Source: Bermanella sp036960565
Lineage (GTDB): Bacteria > Pseudomonadota > Gammaproteobacteria > Pseudomonadales > Oceanobacteraceae
Length of the DNA: 64,000 nt
Direction of reading: 5' to 3'
NCBI GenBank assembly: GCA_036960565.1
Contig: JBALXQ010000011.1
Location: 55,227-119,226, forward strand
Positions within the stretch are counted from its first letter, which is position 1; the number at the start of each line of letters is the position of its first letter. This document shows positions 16,012 to 24,536 of the stretch, in pieces. The position numbers and the translations under genes were made by a program. The notes below the pieces were generated by a model that saw nothing but the letters and a program-made list of their open reading frames with translations, was not told where the DNA came from and ran no database searches.

Positions 16012-16878
16012 TTAAAACGAGTGATTAATGGTCATACGACGACTGCCACGCTCAATAACAATACTGGCATTGCCCGACGAATAGACTTCATCAATGATGG
16101 TTTTGTCCTGTGCGGGATCCCCTAACGAGTTCCCATTTATAGTAATAATTTTGTCACCCGCCTTCATTCCCAAGCTCATCAACATGGTGGCCGACGGCGT
16201 TAAGATATAACCGTCACCTGAAGAACGTAGCCCCATATTATCAAGGGCCTGTTGTGGGTCTGCTAACTGATCCTTAGCAAAATCAACAAACTTCTCAGGG
16301 GTTTTGATACCCCTTAATTGCCTTTTAAAATCTCTCGCTGACTTTTTCTTGTTAGTCTTTTTCGGTGCTCTCGCCACCTTATCCTGAGAAGTAATGCCTT
16401 TCATGAGCTTTGCAGCATCTTCAAAGGTTAGGGTTTCCAGCTTTCCGCTATTATCCAGAATAACCTTGTTGCTATAAACTTGAGACAACCGGGCACGACC
16501 CTGCACTCTATCCCCCACTTTAAAAAATTCACCTTCACGACCTTGCTCGGCAATGATGGCACTGCCATCCGCTTTAACTGAAGTGACAAATACGCCCATT
16601 AAAACCAGGCGCAAACGAGTTTTAGGAGCATTAATTTCTTCCTGCTGCACCACTACTGCTTCATCTGCCTTACCAAAAATATTCCAAGAGGCCATATCGT
16701 GCAGTTCTTTATTTTGAGCATGCACGCCTTGGCCTTTGCTGGCTTCAGGTAAAACCAACACAGGGCTGTCTAGCACTAACCAGGTTAATACAGCCCCCTG
16801 GTAGGCCAAGCATAAACTCAACACCCACTTTACCAAGGTGATGCTAGGCCCAACTGCTTTATGATCACTCCAATGCAC
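16012..16878 (-). CDS. gspC: Type II secretion inner-membrane protein GspC
   Basis: GspC links the inner-membrane platform to the secretin. The 288-residue protein has a short cytoplasmic head and one membrane helix (about 19-41). A periplasmic homology region follows (about 62-155: LRLVLMGVFV, then AIIAEQGREGEFFKVGD). The C-terminal PDZ domain (about 205-288) includes GLRSSGDGYILTP and INGNSL. The start is GTG, supported by AAGGAAG four bases upstream. A Lys/Arg-rich linker (about 168-190) joins the two domains. Confidence 0.92.
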   Translation of the reverse strand: MHWSDHKAVGPSITLVKWVLSLCLAYQGAVLTWLVLDSPVLVLPEASKGQGVHAQNKELHDMASWNIFGKADEAVVVQQEEINAPKTRLRLVLMGVFVTSVKADGSAIIAEQGREGEFFKVGDRVQGRARLSQVYSNKVILDNSGKLETLTFEDAAKLMKGITSQDKVARAPKKTNKKKSARDFKRQLRGIKTPEKFVDFAKDQLADPQQALDNMGLRSSGDGYILTPSATMLMSLGMKAGDKIITINGNSLGDPAQDKTIIDEVYSSGNASIVIERGSRRMTINHSF

Positions 16879-16908
16879 AAAACTTCCTTTTACTCATTCA
16901 GTTTGTTT

Positions 16909-17688
16909 CTAAAATACTTTTTCGGACACTTCAAATATTACGCTATCGGCTGTGGCTTTATTTGGCCAGGGCTCACCCAACAGGTCGATCATTCGTTTTT
17001 GTATAGCAACACTGGCCCAACCATCTGTCTTCAAATTAGCCTTAGCTACATTTTGTCCACTATCAGTTTTCACCTGAGCCAATAACTCACCGTTTAAACT
17101 ACTAATATCAGCCACTAACATCGGCAGGTTGGACTTCTTCTTATTGCGTCCTTTGGGATATTGAACATCTCCACCAGCCCACACCAAGCGCCCACTGGCA
17201 AATGATGTTTGCTTGCTCTTAATATTAAATACAATATTGGTTTGAATTAGTTCCACATCACCCTGAATATTTACCTTTTGGCTACGCAGGGGTTTATTAA
17301 TTAAATCTGCATTTACATAGGCGCTAATTTTACTCAAAGTAACATCACCATTTAAAGCAATACCAATATTACCCTTACCTTCCAATTGAGTTCCCTTCAC
17401 CTTGAATTTGCTGGCCACTTCGCCGGTAATCAAAGCGCTAGGGGACAGCTCCCAATTCACCTGTAGCTGCCCTACCAAAGCTGGTTTTAGCACTATATTG
17501 CCATTCCAAAGAGTGCCCGAAACAGACACAACCTTAATCGGTAAGCCTTTGGGGTCTAAAAGTTTATAGGCAATATTCAACGGAAATATGGCCAGCAAGA
17601 ATACAAAATACGCCAGTATACCCACCACTATTAACTTGCGATTTGTTTTGGCCTTGGCCACAGCATCCAACCCTTTATTCAATTTCAA
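16909..17688 (-). CDS. gspN: Type II secretion protein GspN
   Basis: GspN is an accessory inner-membrane protein of type II secretion. The 259-residue product has one N-terminal membrane helix (about 20-40) and a periplasmic beta-rich region with the family features VSGTLWNG and LSPSALITGEV. The start appears to be TTG (17688); no in-frame ATG lies nearby, and the ribosome site is weak. It precedes gspC by 30 bp in the N-C-D order seen in pseudomonad-like systems. Confidence 0.85.
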   Translation of the reverse strand: MKLNKGLDAVAKAKTNRKLIVVGILAYFVFLLAIFPLNIAYKLLDPKGLPIKVVSVSGTLWNGNIVLKPALVGQLQVNWELSPSALITGEVASKFKVKGTQLEGKGNIGIALNGDVTLSKISAYVNADLINKPLRSQKVNIQGDVELIQTNIVFNIKSKQTSFASGRLVWAGGDVQYPKGRNKKKSNLPMLVADISSLNGELLAQVKTDSGQNVAKANLKTDGWASVAIQKRMIDLLGEPWPNKATADSVIFEVSEKVF

Positions 17689-17809
17689 AGCCGACCATTG
17701 TAATGCAGGTGAACAATGCTGTAACCGTAAAGGGATACAAAAAAGTGCTTAAAGTGTGTAAAAAAATGACAAATTTGCCATTAAAACAATGATTTGCGTA
17801 CTAAAACGC

Positions 17810-17868
17810 AAAACGGGAGACAAAAAACAACAAGCGTTAATTGCTTGCTGTTTCTTATCTCCCGTTTT
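17810..17868 (-). terminator. groESL terminator inside a larger inverted repeat
   Basis: Outer perfect 11-bp arms AAAACGGGAGA/TCTCCCGTTTT (17810-17820 and 17858-17868) enclose an inner hairpin (AACAGCAAGC/GCTTGTTGTT on the minus strand). The inner hairpin runs into six Ts on that strand, so it is the likely intrinsic terminator for groL. Confidence 0.65.
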
Positions 17869-17923
17869 AAATCACTTAAATAGAAATCCTCTATTCAAGT
17901 AATTGGGGACTTAAGGGTGGAAG

Positions 17924-19564
17924 TTACATCATGCCGCCCATTCCACCCATTCCGCCCATGCCGCCCATATCAGGCATAGCAGCACCTTTTTCTTCTGGTA
18001 GATCAGCAACCATAGCTTCAGTTGTGATCATCATGCCACCAATTGAAGCTGCTGCCTGCAATGAAGAGCGGGTTACTTTAGCAGGATCAAGAATACCCAT
18101 AGCGATCATGTCACCGTATTCGCCTGTCGCGGCATTATAACCGAAGTTACCTTCACCAGATTTCACTTTATCCACAACCACTGAACTTTCATCGCCAGCA
18201 TTATCTGCGATTTGACGCATTGGTGCTTCCATGGCGCGAAGTGCTAGGGCGATGCCTACATTTTGATCTTCGTTATCGCCTTTCACACTAACAGAGCTAA
18301 TGGCACGAACCAAAGCAACACCACCACCGGCAACAACACCTTCTTCAACTGCGGCGCGTGTGGCTTGAAGTGCATCTTCAACACGGTCTTTTTTCTCTTT
18401 CATTTCCATTTCAGAACCGGCGCCCACTTTAATCACGGCAACACCGCCAGCAAGTTTGGCCAAACGCTCATTCAATTTTTCTTTATCATAGTCAGAGCTA
18501 GAAGCTTCAGCTTCGGCACGAATTTGATCACAACGCATTTTCACGTCACTTTCAGAACCGGCACCATCAACAATTACTGTATTTTCTTTGTCAATGACAA
18601 TCTTTTTAGCCGTACCCAAGTCTTCAAGAGTAGTGGCTTCAAGGCTCATGCCAATTTCTTCAGAAATAACTTTACCGCCCGTTAAGATAGCAATGTCTTG
18701 CAACATAGCTTTACGACGATCACCAAAACCAGGGGCTTTAACTGCAGCTACCTTGAAAGTACCGCGCATGGTGTTTACTACCAATGTGGCAAGCGCTTGG
18801 CCTTCAACATCTTCAGCAACGATCAATAGAGGGCGACCTGACTTGGCAACCGCTTCAAGTATAGGAATAATTTCTTGTAGGTTATCAATTTTCTTGTCGG
18901 CCAATAGCACTAATGGATTTTCCATTTCTACTGACATTTTTTCTTGATTGTTAATGAAGTAAGGAGACAAGAAACCACGGTCAAACTGCATACCTTCTAC
19001 AACGTCTAGCTCGTCTGCTAAACCAGAACCTTCTTCAACAGTAATGACACCTTCTTTACCGACTTTATCCATGGCTTCAGCAATTAATGCACCTACAGTT
19101 TCATCGGCGTTCGCAGAAATAGTACCTACTTGGGCGATGGCTTTAGTATCTGTACATGGCTGAGACAACTTAGCCAATTCAGCAACAACGGCGACAGTCG
19201 CTTTATCGATGCCACGCTTAAGGTCCATTGGGTTCATGCCCGCTGCAACTGACTTAAGGCCTTCGTTAATAATAGCCTGTGCCAATACTGTTGCAGTTGT
19301 GGTTCCGTCACCGGCTTTATCATTTGCCTGAGACGCCACTTCTTTAACCATTTGTGCGCCCATGTTTTCAAACTTGTCGGCAAGTTCGATTTCTTTGGCA
19401 ACAGAAACACCATCTTTAGTGATGGTTGGTGCGCCAAAAGACTTGTCTAACACTACGTTACGGCCTTTAGGGCCCAAAGTTACACGTACTGCATCGGCCA
19501 GGATATTTACACCAGCAAGCATTTTTTGACGAGCGCTACTACCAAATTGAACTTCTTTAGCCAT
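17924..19564 (-). CDS. groL: Chaperonin GroEL
   Basis: This 546-residue 60-kDa chaperonin subunit forms the double-ring folding chamber. It shows the N-terminal ADAVRVTLGPKGRNVVLDKS, the ATP-site GDGTTTATVLAQ, the apical-domain RGFLSPYF, the AAVEEGVVAGGGVAL motif and a GGM-repeat tail. It is the second gene after groS, separated by 74 bp, and ends before the nested terminator. Nothing unusual was seen. Confidence 0.98.
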   Translation of the reverse strand: MAKEVQFGSSARQKMLAGVNILADAVRVTLGPKGRNVVLDKSFGAPTITKDGVSVAKEIELADKFENMGAQMVKEVASQANDKAGDGTTTATVLAQAIINEGLKSVAAGMNPMDLKRGIDKATVAVVAELAKLSQPCTDTKAIAQVGTISANADETVGALIAEAMDKVGKEGVITVEEGSGLADELDVVEGMQFDRGFLSPYFINNQEKMSVEMENPLVLLADKKIDNLQEIIPILEAVAKSGRPLLIVAEDVEGQALATLVVNTMRGTFKVAAVKAPGFGDRRKAMLQDIAILTGGKVISEEIGMSLEATTLEDLGTAKKIVIDKENTVIVDGAGSESDVKMRCDQIRAEAEASSSDYDKEKLNERLAKLAGGVAVIKVGAGSEMEMKEKKDRVEDALQATRAAVEEGVVAGGGVALVRAISSVSVKGDNEDQNVGIALALRAMEAPMRQIADNAGDESSVVVDKVKSGEGNFGYNAATGEYGDMIAMGILDPAKVTRSSLQAAASIGGMMITTEAMVADLPEEKGAAMPDMGGMGGMGGMGGMM

Positions 19565-19638
19565 GGGGGCGATTCCTTAAATTTAAATTTTGTAATACCT
19601 GCAAATGCTTTACAGGTTTCAATATATTTGAAGCGTTA

Positions 19639-19926
19639 TTATTCGATGATGCCGTAGATGTCGCTTTCATTCATGATCAATAACTCTTCGCCATCAATTT
19701 TCACAACGTTTGAACCATACTGGCCAAACAAAACTGTATCACCCACGCTAATGGCCATTGGCTGAATATCGCCACTTTGTAAAACTCGGCCAGTACCGAC
19801 TGCAACCACTTCACCTTGATTTGGTTTTTCAGCAGAAGCTCCAGGAAGTACAATACCGCCCGCAGTTTTAGTTTCTTCTTCTTTACGACGAACAACGATA
19901 CGGTCGTGTAATGGGCGAATTTTCAT
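19639..19926 (-). CDS. groS: Co-chaperonin GroES
   Basis: This 95-residue lid of the GroEL chamber starts at the ATG at 19926 (MKIRPLHDRIVVRR), preceded by TTTGGAGAAACATTT. An in-frame upstream ATG (20013) would add 29 unrelated residues and was rejected. The mobile loop ETKTAGGIVLPGASAEKP and the C-terminal ESDIYGIIE are typical. It is transcribed first in the groS-groL operon from a sigma32-like promoter. Confidence 0.97.
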   Translation of the reverse strand: MKIRPLHDRIVVRRKEEETKTAGGIVLPGASAEKPNQGEVVAVGTGRVLQSGDIQPMAISVGDTVLFGQYGSNVVKIDGEELLIMNESDIYGIIE

Positions 19927-20064
19927 AAATGTTTCTCCAAACGATATTTTTGTTTTACGTTTTAAATTTTTAGACCCATAACAGGCCGAATTCTTTTGCG
20001 CAATTTCATTCAATACCCAGGTATGACATATAAAACGGGCAGAACAAATGTTTAATCTGTACTC

Positions 20065-20093
20065 AGAATGGGGCCGCTGCGACAGAATTCAAC
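20065..20093 (-). promoter_or_regulatory. Heat-shock (sigma32) promoter of groESL
   Basis: On the minus strand GTTGAAT is followed after 13 bases by CCCCATTCT, close to the sigma32 consensus (CTTGAAA, 13-15 bases, CCCCATNTA). It lies about 140 bp upstream of groS. No CIRCE element was found between it and groS. Confidence 0.75.
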
Positions 20094-20132
20094 GTCTAGC
20101 GTCTTTTATTTAATTTTTAATTCTGTCGATGA

Positions 20133-20552
20133 CTAATCTTCGCGGCGAAATGTGCCTTCAATAGTGTCGCTATGAGGTTTACTTGAGGCGCCCTGAGCAC
20201 GAGCCAAAAACACTTTTTCAAGTACTGAACTTGCAAAATACTGACGAAAGAGTGGAATTAAAAATACAGCGCCCAAAGCGTCACTTAAAAATCCGGGAAT
20301 TAATAACAAAACCCCTGCAAGCAACAACATAATGCCTTCAACCACCGCCATGGCCGGGGTTTCTCCCTGAGCCAGTTGCGATTTGGCCGCATAAAATGTA
20401 CGCAAACCCTGTGTTCTTAATAGGTAAGCCCCATATACAGCCGTGGCTAACGTTAATGCCAGGGTCCAAAAAGCGCCAATTTTGCCCCCGACCTGAACAA
20501 ATACCAGCACTTCAATTAATGGCATCAACAAAAACAGTGTTAAAAATTTCAT
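20133..20552 (-). CDS. fxsA: FxsA family membrane protein
   Basis: This 139-residue protein (start at the ATG at 20552, with Met1 at 20564 also possible) has three or four hydrophobic helices. The family block PGFLSDALGAVFLIP is at about 87-101. FxsA overproduction relieves phage exclusion by the F plasmid in E. coli, but its normal role is unknown. The adjacency to groES is the same as in enterobacteria. Confidence 0.9.
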   Translation of the reverse strand: MKFLTLFLLMPLIEVLVFVQVGGKIGAFWTLALTLATAVYGAYLLRTQGLRTFYAAKSQLAQGETPAMAVVEGIMLLLAGVLLLIPGFLSDALGAVFLIPLFRQYFASSVLEKVFLARAQGASSKPHSDTIEGTFRRED

Positions 20553-20640
20553 TTCTCTTCTCATATTGTCTATCCATACTTAATAGTGGTGCTGTTCTTG
20601 CTTTTCAAGGAATAAGTCCAACTTTTGACACGAGAATATT

Positions 20641-21168
20641 ATGGTCGAGATCATTGAATTACTGGATACCAGCATTAAAGTCGCCCTTGGGGCTTTAATT
20701 ACAGGGCTTTCAGGGTACTGGTTATCGGGAATGCGCGTTAAACAAAGCCGAAAGCAGCAAAAAATTGAGCACAAAAGAGAACTCATGGAAGGCATCGCTC
20801 AACAAGCCGAACAGGTACATCACGTTTTCATGAAGTATTTTGAGCTCATTCAGGAATATATGAATGCCACCCGAAATCGCTACGACTGGCCACAGGGACG
20901 TCGTTCTGAGCTGTATATGGTGGTAGACGAACTGGTGCAATGTTTTAACGATCTCACCGCGGCCGAGTCAAAATTGCTGCTACTGAATGAAAAGCCTTTA
21001 TATAAGAGCCTACGTAAATTTAGAAGTAAGGTGATTTTTTTCCGACGTCATTTCTATATAGATAAAAAAGACCTTAACGATAAGGAAGCTCAAGACCTAA
21101 AACGAGAGGTCAGCAAGTTAAGAGAACAATTCTTCGACGCCCTCAGTGACTGTTACGCACAAGTTTAA
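20641..21168 (+). CDS. Membrane-anchored helical protein of unknown function
   Basis: This 175-residue protein has one N-terminal hydrophobic helix (about 12-29, VALGALITGLSGYWLSGM), then a basic stretch and about 140 residues of mostly helical, charged sequence. The C-terminal end (about 140-168) has heptad character. No family was recognised. It is divergent from fxsA across about 90 bp and is followed by a strong terminator, so it is probably monocistronic. Confidence 0.6.
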   Translation: MVEIIELLDTSIKVALGALITGLSGYWLSGMRVKQSRKQQKIEHKRELMEGIAQQAEQVHHVFMKYFELIQEYMNATRNRYDWPQGRRSELYMVVDELVQCFNDLTAAESKLLLLNEKPLYKSLRKFRSKVIFFRRHFYIDKKDLNDKEAQDLKREVSKLREQFFDALSDCYAQV

Positions 21169-21193
21169 TGAAAGCCCAGGTTGTAGACCGCTT

Positions 21194-21216
21194 GCCACCC
21201 TCGGGTGGCTTTTTTA
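21194..21216 (+). terminator. Rho-independent terminator
   Basis: GCCACC/GGTGGC (21194-21199 and 21204-21209) with a CTCG loop is followed by a run of Ts, 25 bp after the preceding stop codon. Confidence 0.9.
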
Positions 21217-21250
21217 TGTACAGGATGTACGGTATGACGCGGTGCCATGG

Positions 21251-21391
21251 ATGGCAAAGAGCGGCGTGTCTCAGCTAAAGAAAAACCAATTAATTCCAAT
21301 GGCAAAGAGCGGCGTGTCTCAGCTAATAAAGTCCAGTTAATTCCAATAGCAAAGAATGTCATGCTTCAGCCAATAAAGCCTAATTCACCCA
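21251..21391. repeat. Tandem repeat, three units of 47-48 bp
   Basis: This lies in a gene-free stretch of about 380 bp (21169-21547). Units start at 21251, 21299 and 21346. Units one and two share GCAAAGAGCGGCGTGTCTCA exactly, and both end in TTAATTCCA. The third is degenerate (GCAAAGAATGTCATGCTTCA). The period of unit one is 48 bp, so a repeated peptide appears in open frames on both strands, but no gene features accompany it. Confidence 0.75.
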
Positions 21392-21547
21392 ATTAGCTAA
21401 AAAAGTAGAGTTTCAGCGGCCATCCGCCTAAAAATCTAAATCCACCAACTAATCCCCCCTTTAACAATTCATTACACAAAACCTGCCAAAACCAGAAATA
21501 AACGGCCATAATTAACACCATAAGCTGAGATTATGAAAAGGGTTAAA

Positions 21548-22309
21548 ATGGACATTAAAAATAGCGTTATCGTCATCACAGGTGCCGCTCAAGGGCTAGG
21601 ACAAACCATGGCCATTGCTCTAGCCAAACAAGGGGCCACCTTGGCTCTGGTGGATTTAAACAGTGAAAAGCTAGAAGAGTGCAAATCACAATGTCTTCAA
21701 TCAGGCAGCCCAAAAGCTATCACTTATATTTGCAATGTGGCCGATGAACTCCAAGTGGAAGAATTGTTTGCCAAAATCCCCCAAGATTTGGGAGGCTTGA
21801 ATGGCTTAATCAATAATGCTGGAATTTTAAGAGACGGATTATTAATCAAAACCACTGATACCGGCATGAAAAAAATGTCCTTGCAGCAGTGGCAAAGTGT
21901 CATGGATGTCAATCTTACTGGCGTGTTCTTGTGTGGTCGCGAATTCGCACTGCAGGCCATTGAACACAAGCAAAGTGGCTGCATCATTAATATTTCTAGC
22001 ATTAGCCGAGCAGGCAACATGGGGCAAAGTAACTACAGTGCCGCCAAGGCCGGGGTCGCATCCTTAAGTGTCACTTGGGCTAAGGAGCTCGCTCGCTACA
22101 ACATACGAGCAAACAGCATAGCCCCAGGTTTTATAGAGACCGACATGACAGGTGAAATAAGACCAGAAGTGCTCGATAAAATAACCGCCAACATCCCCCT
22201 AAGACGCATGGGCCAACCCGAAGAAATAGCCCACGCTGCTGTATATTTACTAGAAAACGATTACATGTCAGGCCGCATTATCGAAGTAGACGGCGGCTTA
22301 CGCTTATAG
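21548..22309 (+). CDS. SDR family oxidoreductase, 3-oxoacyl-ACP reductase (FabG)-like
   Basis: This 253-residue classical short-chain dehydrogenase starts at the ATG at 21548, with AAAGGG seven bases before it. It has the nucleotide-binding TGAAQGLG, the NNAG motif, the catalytic Ser in ISSIS, the Tyr-x-x-x-Lys as YSAAK, and the PGFIETDM block. It most resembles FabG-type reductases acting on 3-oxoacyl thioesters with NADPH. It is not in a fatty-acid operon, so the substrate is open; a role in polyester or secondary acyl metabolism is possible. Confidence 0.85.
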   Translation: MDIKNSVIVITGAAQGLGQTMAIALAKQGATLALVDLNSEKLEECKSQCLQSGSPKAITYICNVADELQVEELFAKIPQDLGGLNGLINNAGILRDGLLIKTTDTGMKKMSLQQWQSVMDVNLTGVFLCGREFALQAIEHKQSGCIINISSISRAGNMGQSNYSAAKAGVASLSVTWAKELARYNIRANSIAPGFIETDMTGEIRPEVLDKITANIPLRRMGQPEEIAHAAVYLLENDYMSGRIIEVDGGLRL

Positions 22310-22376
22310 CCAAAAGAAGCCAAATCATCCATGCAGGCCACCTAGCTTAGACTAAACTTAATGATTATGTCTGAGT

Positions 22377-24014
22377 ATGGATAGCGTCATGAAATCTTCA
22401 GGATTACGCACCAAACTATTGGCCATCATTGGCTGCGGTATTTTAGGCTTAGGTTTAGTCAGTGTTTTGTCCTTCTTCTCCCTTAGCAACCGAGTATCTG
22501 AATTTGAACACGTGCTGGCTCACGATGTTCAGGCAGCTCTGGCTGCCGACAAGATGAACCTAGAATTCAAGACCCAAGTGCAAGAATGGAAAAATGTTTT
22601 ATTACGCGGTTTTGACTCCGCCAAAAGAGAGAAGTACTGGGGAAAATTTCAAAAACAACACAAAACAGTTCAGCAGGTAGGCAACAGTGTCTTAAAGTTT
22701 TCCACTCATGGCCAAACCCGCGAGCTTACTCAAAAATTCCTATCTGAACACAAAGAGCTACTCCCCAAATACCAACAGGGTTACCAGGCATTTATTAATT
22801 CAGGTTTCGACCCAAAAGTCGGTGATGAAGCCGTAACAGGTATAGACAGGGCGCCCAGTAAGCTGGCCATAGAAATTACGCAGACAGCACTTAAACAAGC
22901 TAAAACTCAGGAAGCCATTACCAGTCAATCGGCACTGAGCACCATATTAACGGGCATAGCGATTATTATTATTGCCATGGTCGCTTTGCTAACGGCTTCA
23001 TTTGTGGTGATTAATCGCTGGATCGTAGCTCCCATGAAAAATGCGCTGACTTATTTGCATCACTTAGCACAGGGTCAGTTGGAATTTAATATGGAGCAAC
23101 ACCCAGGTGAAGATGAGATAGCACAAATATATCAAGCACTAGAGCAACTACAAATAAACCTTACTGATGGTACCAACGCCATTAATTCCAGCATTATCCA
23201 ACTAGCTGAAAAATCCTCCGACCTTCATAGCATTGCTACCACCATTCAAGAAGGCACCGAGCAGCAATACAAACGCACCGATCAAATGGCGACTGCCATC
23301 ACTCAAATGTCATCTGCTTCCAATGAGGTAGCCAGTCATGCAAAAGAAGCGGCCAGTGTCGCCAATGAGGTAGAGCAATCAGCTCAGAATGGCGTTAATA
23401 GTATGCGTCAGGCCATCGCCACCATTAACTCCACCAGTGAGCAAATTGCTAATACTACTGAAGTAGTTCGTCATCTAGAAGAAGACACCAATAATGTAGG
23501 TACCGTCTTAGATGTTATAAAGGGCATTGCCGAGCAAACCAATTTACTGGCTTTGAACGCGGCCATAGAAGCCGCCCGTGCAGGCGAGCAAGGACGTGGC
23601 TTTGCCGTGGTGGCCGATGAAGTTCGCACCTTGGCGCAACGTACCCAAGAATCCACCGCCGAAATTCAAACCATAATTGAAAATGTTCAAAACGGGGCAC
23701 AAAATGCAGTAAGCGCTATTGCAACCGGTCAGGCCAGTACTGAAGAAAGTGTTACTAGGGTTAACCAGGCTGGGGAGATCATTGAAAATATAAGTGAAGC
23801 TGTTCAAAAGATATTAACTTCAAATGAACAAATATCTCAAGCTGCCCAGGAACAAAGTCATGTGGCTGGGGATATATCCAAAAATGTAAATGAGGTAACC
23901 AGTATTGCCCAAGACAGCTCCCAACATGCCAATAGCACTTTGGTATTAAGCGAACAACTGAAGGCCATGTCCACCACTCTTAGCCAACAAATTAAAAAAA
24001 TTAAGGCTTCATAA
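22377..24014 (+). CDS. Methyl-accepting chemotaxis protein (four-helix sensor)
   Basis: This 545-residue chemoreceptor has TM1 at about 13-35, a helical periplasmic sensor of about 150 residues resembling the four-helix-bundle type, and TM2 at about 190-212. A HAMP domain (about 213-270) and the signalling coiled coil follow. The kinase-contact tip is invariant: GIAEQTNLLALNAAIEAARA and GRGFAVVADEVRTLAQRTQ. No C-terminal CheR-binding pentapeptide was seen. The ligand cannot be predicted. An alternative start is Met5 (22389). Confidence 0.93.
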   Translation: MDSVMKSSGLRTKLLAIIGCGILGLGLVSVLSFFSLSNRVSEFEHVLAHDVQAALAADKMNLEFKTQVQEWKNVLLRGFDSAKREKYWGKFQKQHKTVQQVGNSVLKFSTHGQTRELTQKFLSEHKELLPKYQQGYQAFINSGFDPKVGDEAVTGIDRAPSKLAIEITQTALKQAKTQEAITSQSALSTILTGIAIIIIAMVALLTASFVVINRWIVAPMKNALTYLHHLAQGQLEFNMEQHPGEDEIAQIYQALEQLQINLTDGTNAINSSIIQLAEKSSDLHSIATTIQEGTEQQYKRTDQMATAITQMSSASNEVASHAKEAASVANEVEQSAQNGVNSMRQAIATINSTSEQIANTTEVVRHLEEDTNNVGTVLDVIKGIAEQTNLLALNAAIEAARAGEQGRGFAVVADEVRTLAQRTQESTAEIQTIIENVQNGAQNAVSAIATGQASTEESVTRVNQAGEIIENISEAVQKILTSNEQISQAAQEQSHVAGDISKNVNEVTSIAQDSSQHANSTLVLSEQLKAMSTTLSQQIKKIKAS

Positions 24015-24049
24015 AGAGTCTTGTGTTTTAGTTTGTTAGACTCTTTCCC

Positions 24050-24355
24050 ATGAGTACATCACAACAAGCAAATAAAGAAGCCATTATTCAGCAGATTGCT
24101 GCGGTACCGGCCGGAGAAGTCACCAGTTATGGTGCCATCGCAAAAGCAGCCGGCTTACCGGGTTATGCACGCTTTGTGGGACATGTATTAAGAAACCTGC
24201 CAAAAGACAGTAAACTGCCTTGGCATAGAGTGATTAATGCTCAGGGAAAATTAAGCTTTCCGCCAGAAAGCGATGCCTATATTGAACAAAAAAAGCGCTT
24301 AGTTAATGAAGGTGTTGTTTTTAAAAATGACAAGGTAAAATTGTCTCGCCGCTAA
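24050..24355 (+). CDS. atl: Alkyltransferase-like protein (Atl)
   Basis: This 101-residue protein is related to the DNA-binding domain of O6-alkylguanine-DNA alkyltransferase. The active-site motif PCHRV is replaced by PWHRVI (about 62-67), so there is no acceptor cysteine. Such proteins bind alkylated guanine and channel it to nucleotide excision repair. The helix-turn-helix segment (VTSYGAIAKAAGLPGYARFV) is intact. E. coli YbaZ is the closest named relative. Confidence 0.92.
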   Translation: MSTSQQANKEAIIQQIAAVPAGEVTSYGAIAKAAGLPGYARFVGHVLRNLPKDSKLPWHRVINAQGKLSFPPESDAYIEQKKRLVNEGVVFKNDKVKLSRR

Positions 24356-24536
24356 TGCCAATCAGTAAAAACTATTGGCTGATTGATCACTAATCATTAA
24401 TTTTATAACTGAAAACGCCAGTAATCCTCAAACATTAGCCTAACCTACATGCTTTTGGTAAAGTCCCTGCATACCTTGCAGCATCTAATGCTAAACGCTT
24501 TGCACAAAAGCAATAATAATTGGCTTTTATTTAATC

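Noticed and set aside
18263..18685. 140-codon open frame opposite groL
   Set aside because: Phe/Thr/Asn-rich shadow typical of antisense groL frames.
21146..21362. Short open frames over the tandem repeat, reading as a repeated peptide on either strand
   Set aside because: Explained by the 48-bp repeat period; no start signals or protein-like composition, and one frame overlaps a terminator.
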